Assembly (NCBI GenBank): GCA_040007095.1
Contig: JBDTVS010000067.1
Coordinates: forward strand, 1 to 6,160
Reading direction: 5' to 3'
DNA length: 6,160 bases
From: JBDTVS01 sp040007095
GTDB lineage: Bacteria; Acidobacteriota; Vicinamibacteria; Vicinamibacterales; CAVVIG01
The notes under the pieces were generated by a model. It searched no databases, was not told the DNA's origin, and was given only the letters and a program-made list of their open reading frames with translations. Below, one piece after another: positions 6,060-6,160 of this stretch. Position 1 is the stretch's first letter. The number at the start of each line of letters is the position of its first letter. The translations under genes were made by a program, and so were the position numbers.

Positions 6060-6160
6060 TCAGTTGATTGCGAAGCAATAGAACAGGCCGGTACCGCCGG
6101 TGCTCTCCAGATCGGCCTGGCTGCAGCCCTTCGTGGCGTTGGACGAATTCCAGGAGGAGC
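6060..6160 (-). CDS. C-terminal end of an unidentified protein (5' end outside window)
   Basis: A minus-strand frame entering from the right edge stays open for 32 full codons and ends in TGA (6062-6060). The visible end contains WNSSNATKGCSQ and finishes GGTGLFYCFAIN. Coding evidence is compositional: about 27 of 32 codons end in G or C, far more than the aligned forward frame would show (12 of 32), matching the style of the other genes here. Two cysteines, Asn/Ser/Thr/Gly richness and an aromatic C-terminal strand suggest the edge of an exported beta-rich protein, but this is inference from 32 residues and I do not recognise the family. It is co-directional with the amidohydrolase but separated by about 375 bases, so not an obvious operon partner. 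Confidence 0.55.
   Translation of the reverse strand, partial: SSWNSSNATKGCSQADLESTGGTGLFYCFAIN

Noticed and set aside
5863..6160. Plus-strand frame open through the right edge, aligned opposite the partial minus-strand gene
   Set aside because: It has no ATG or ribosome binding site in the readable part, and only about 12 of 32 of its aligned codons end in G or C against 27 of 32 on the minus strand.

Overview
The window is GC-rich, with strong G/C preference at third codon positions. Its gene mix is a secreted-type ankyrin-repeat protein, a BrkB-type membrane protein, an imidazolonepropionase-like amidohydrolase with a signal peptide and an extracellular-contractile-injection-type sheath. 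This suits a free-living soil-type bacterium, and Acidobacteriota (Vicinamibacteria-like) is my best guess. That placement rests on gene style only; no rRNA or other taxonomic marker is present.

Layout. On the + strand lie the 3' part of an ankyrin-repeat gene (1-484), a roughly 285-base spacer with a candidate promoter, and a YihY/BrkB-family inner-membrane protein (769-1656). A short convergent gap with a stem-loop follows. Everything further right that I can support is on the - strand. Read from right to left these are the C-terminal end of an unidentified protein (6060-6160), a roughly 375-base spacer, an exported metal-dependent amidohydrolase (4331-5683), a complete contractile tail sheath protein (2432-4210) with a terminator-like hairpin behind it, and a YbaK/ProX-type aminoacyl-tRNA deacylase-like protein (1711-2223).

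How the genes relate. The - strand genes are separated by gaps of about 120 and 208 bases, and the sheath gene appears to end at its own terminator, so they look like separate units rather than one operon. The ankyrin protein, BrkB protein, deacylase and amidohydrolase are ordinary chromosomal genes with no evident shared pathway. The most unusual item is the sheath gene. It has intact N- and C-terminal sheath signatures and a Pro/Ala-rich insert, but no tube, baseplate, spike or AAA+ ATPase gene lies within the window. It is either an isolated sheath gene or an outlying member of an injection-system locus outside these 6 kb. No tRNA, rRNA, CRISPR array, insertion sequence or transposase was seen.
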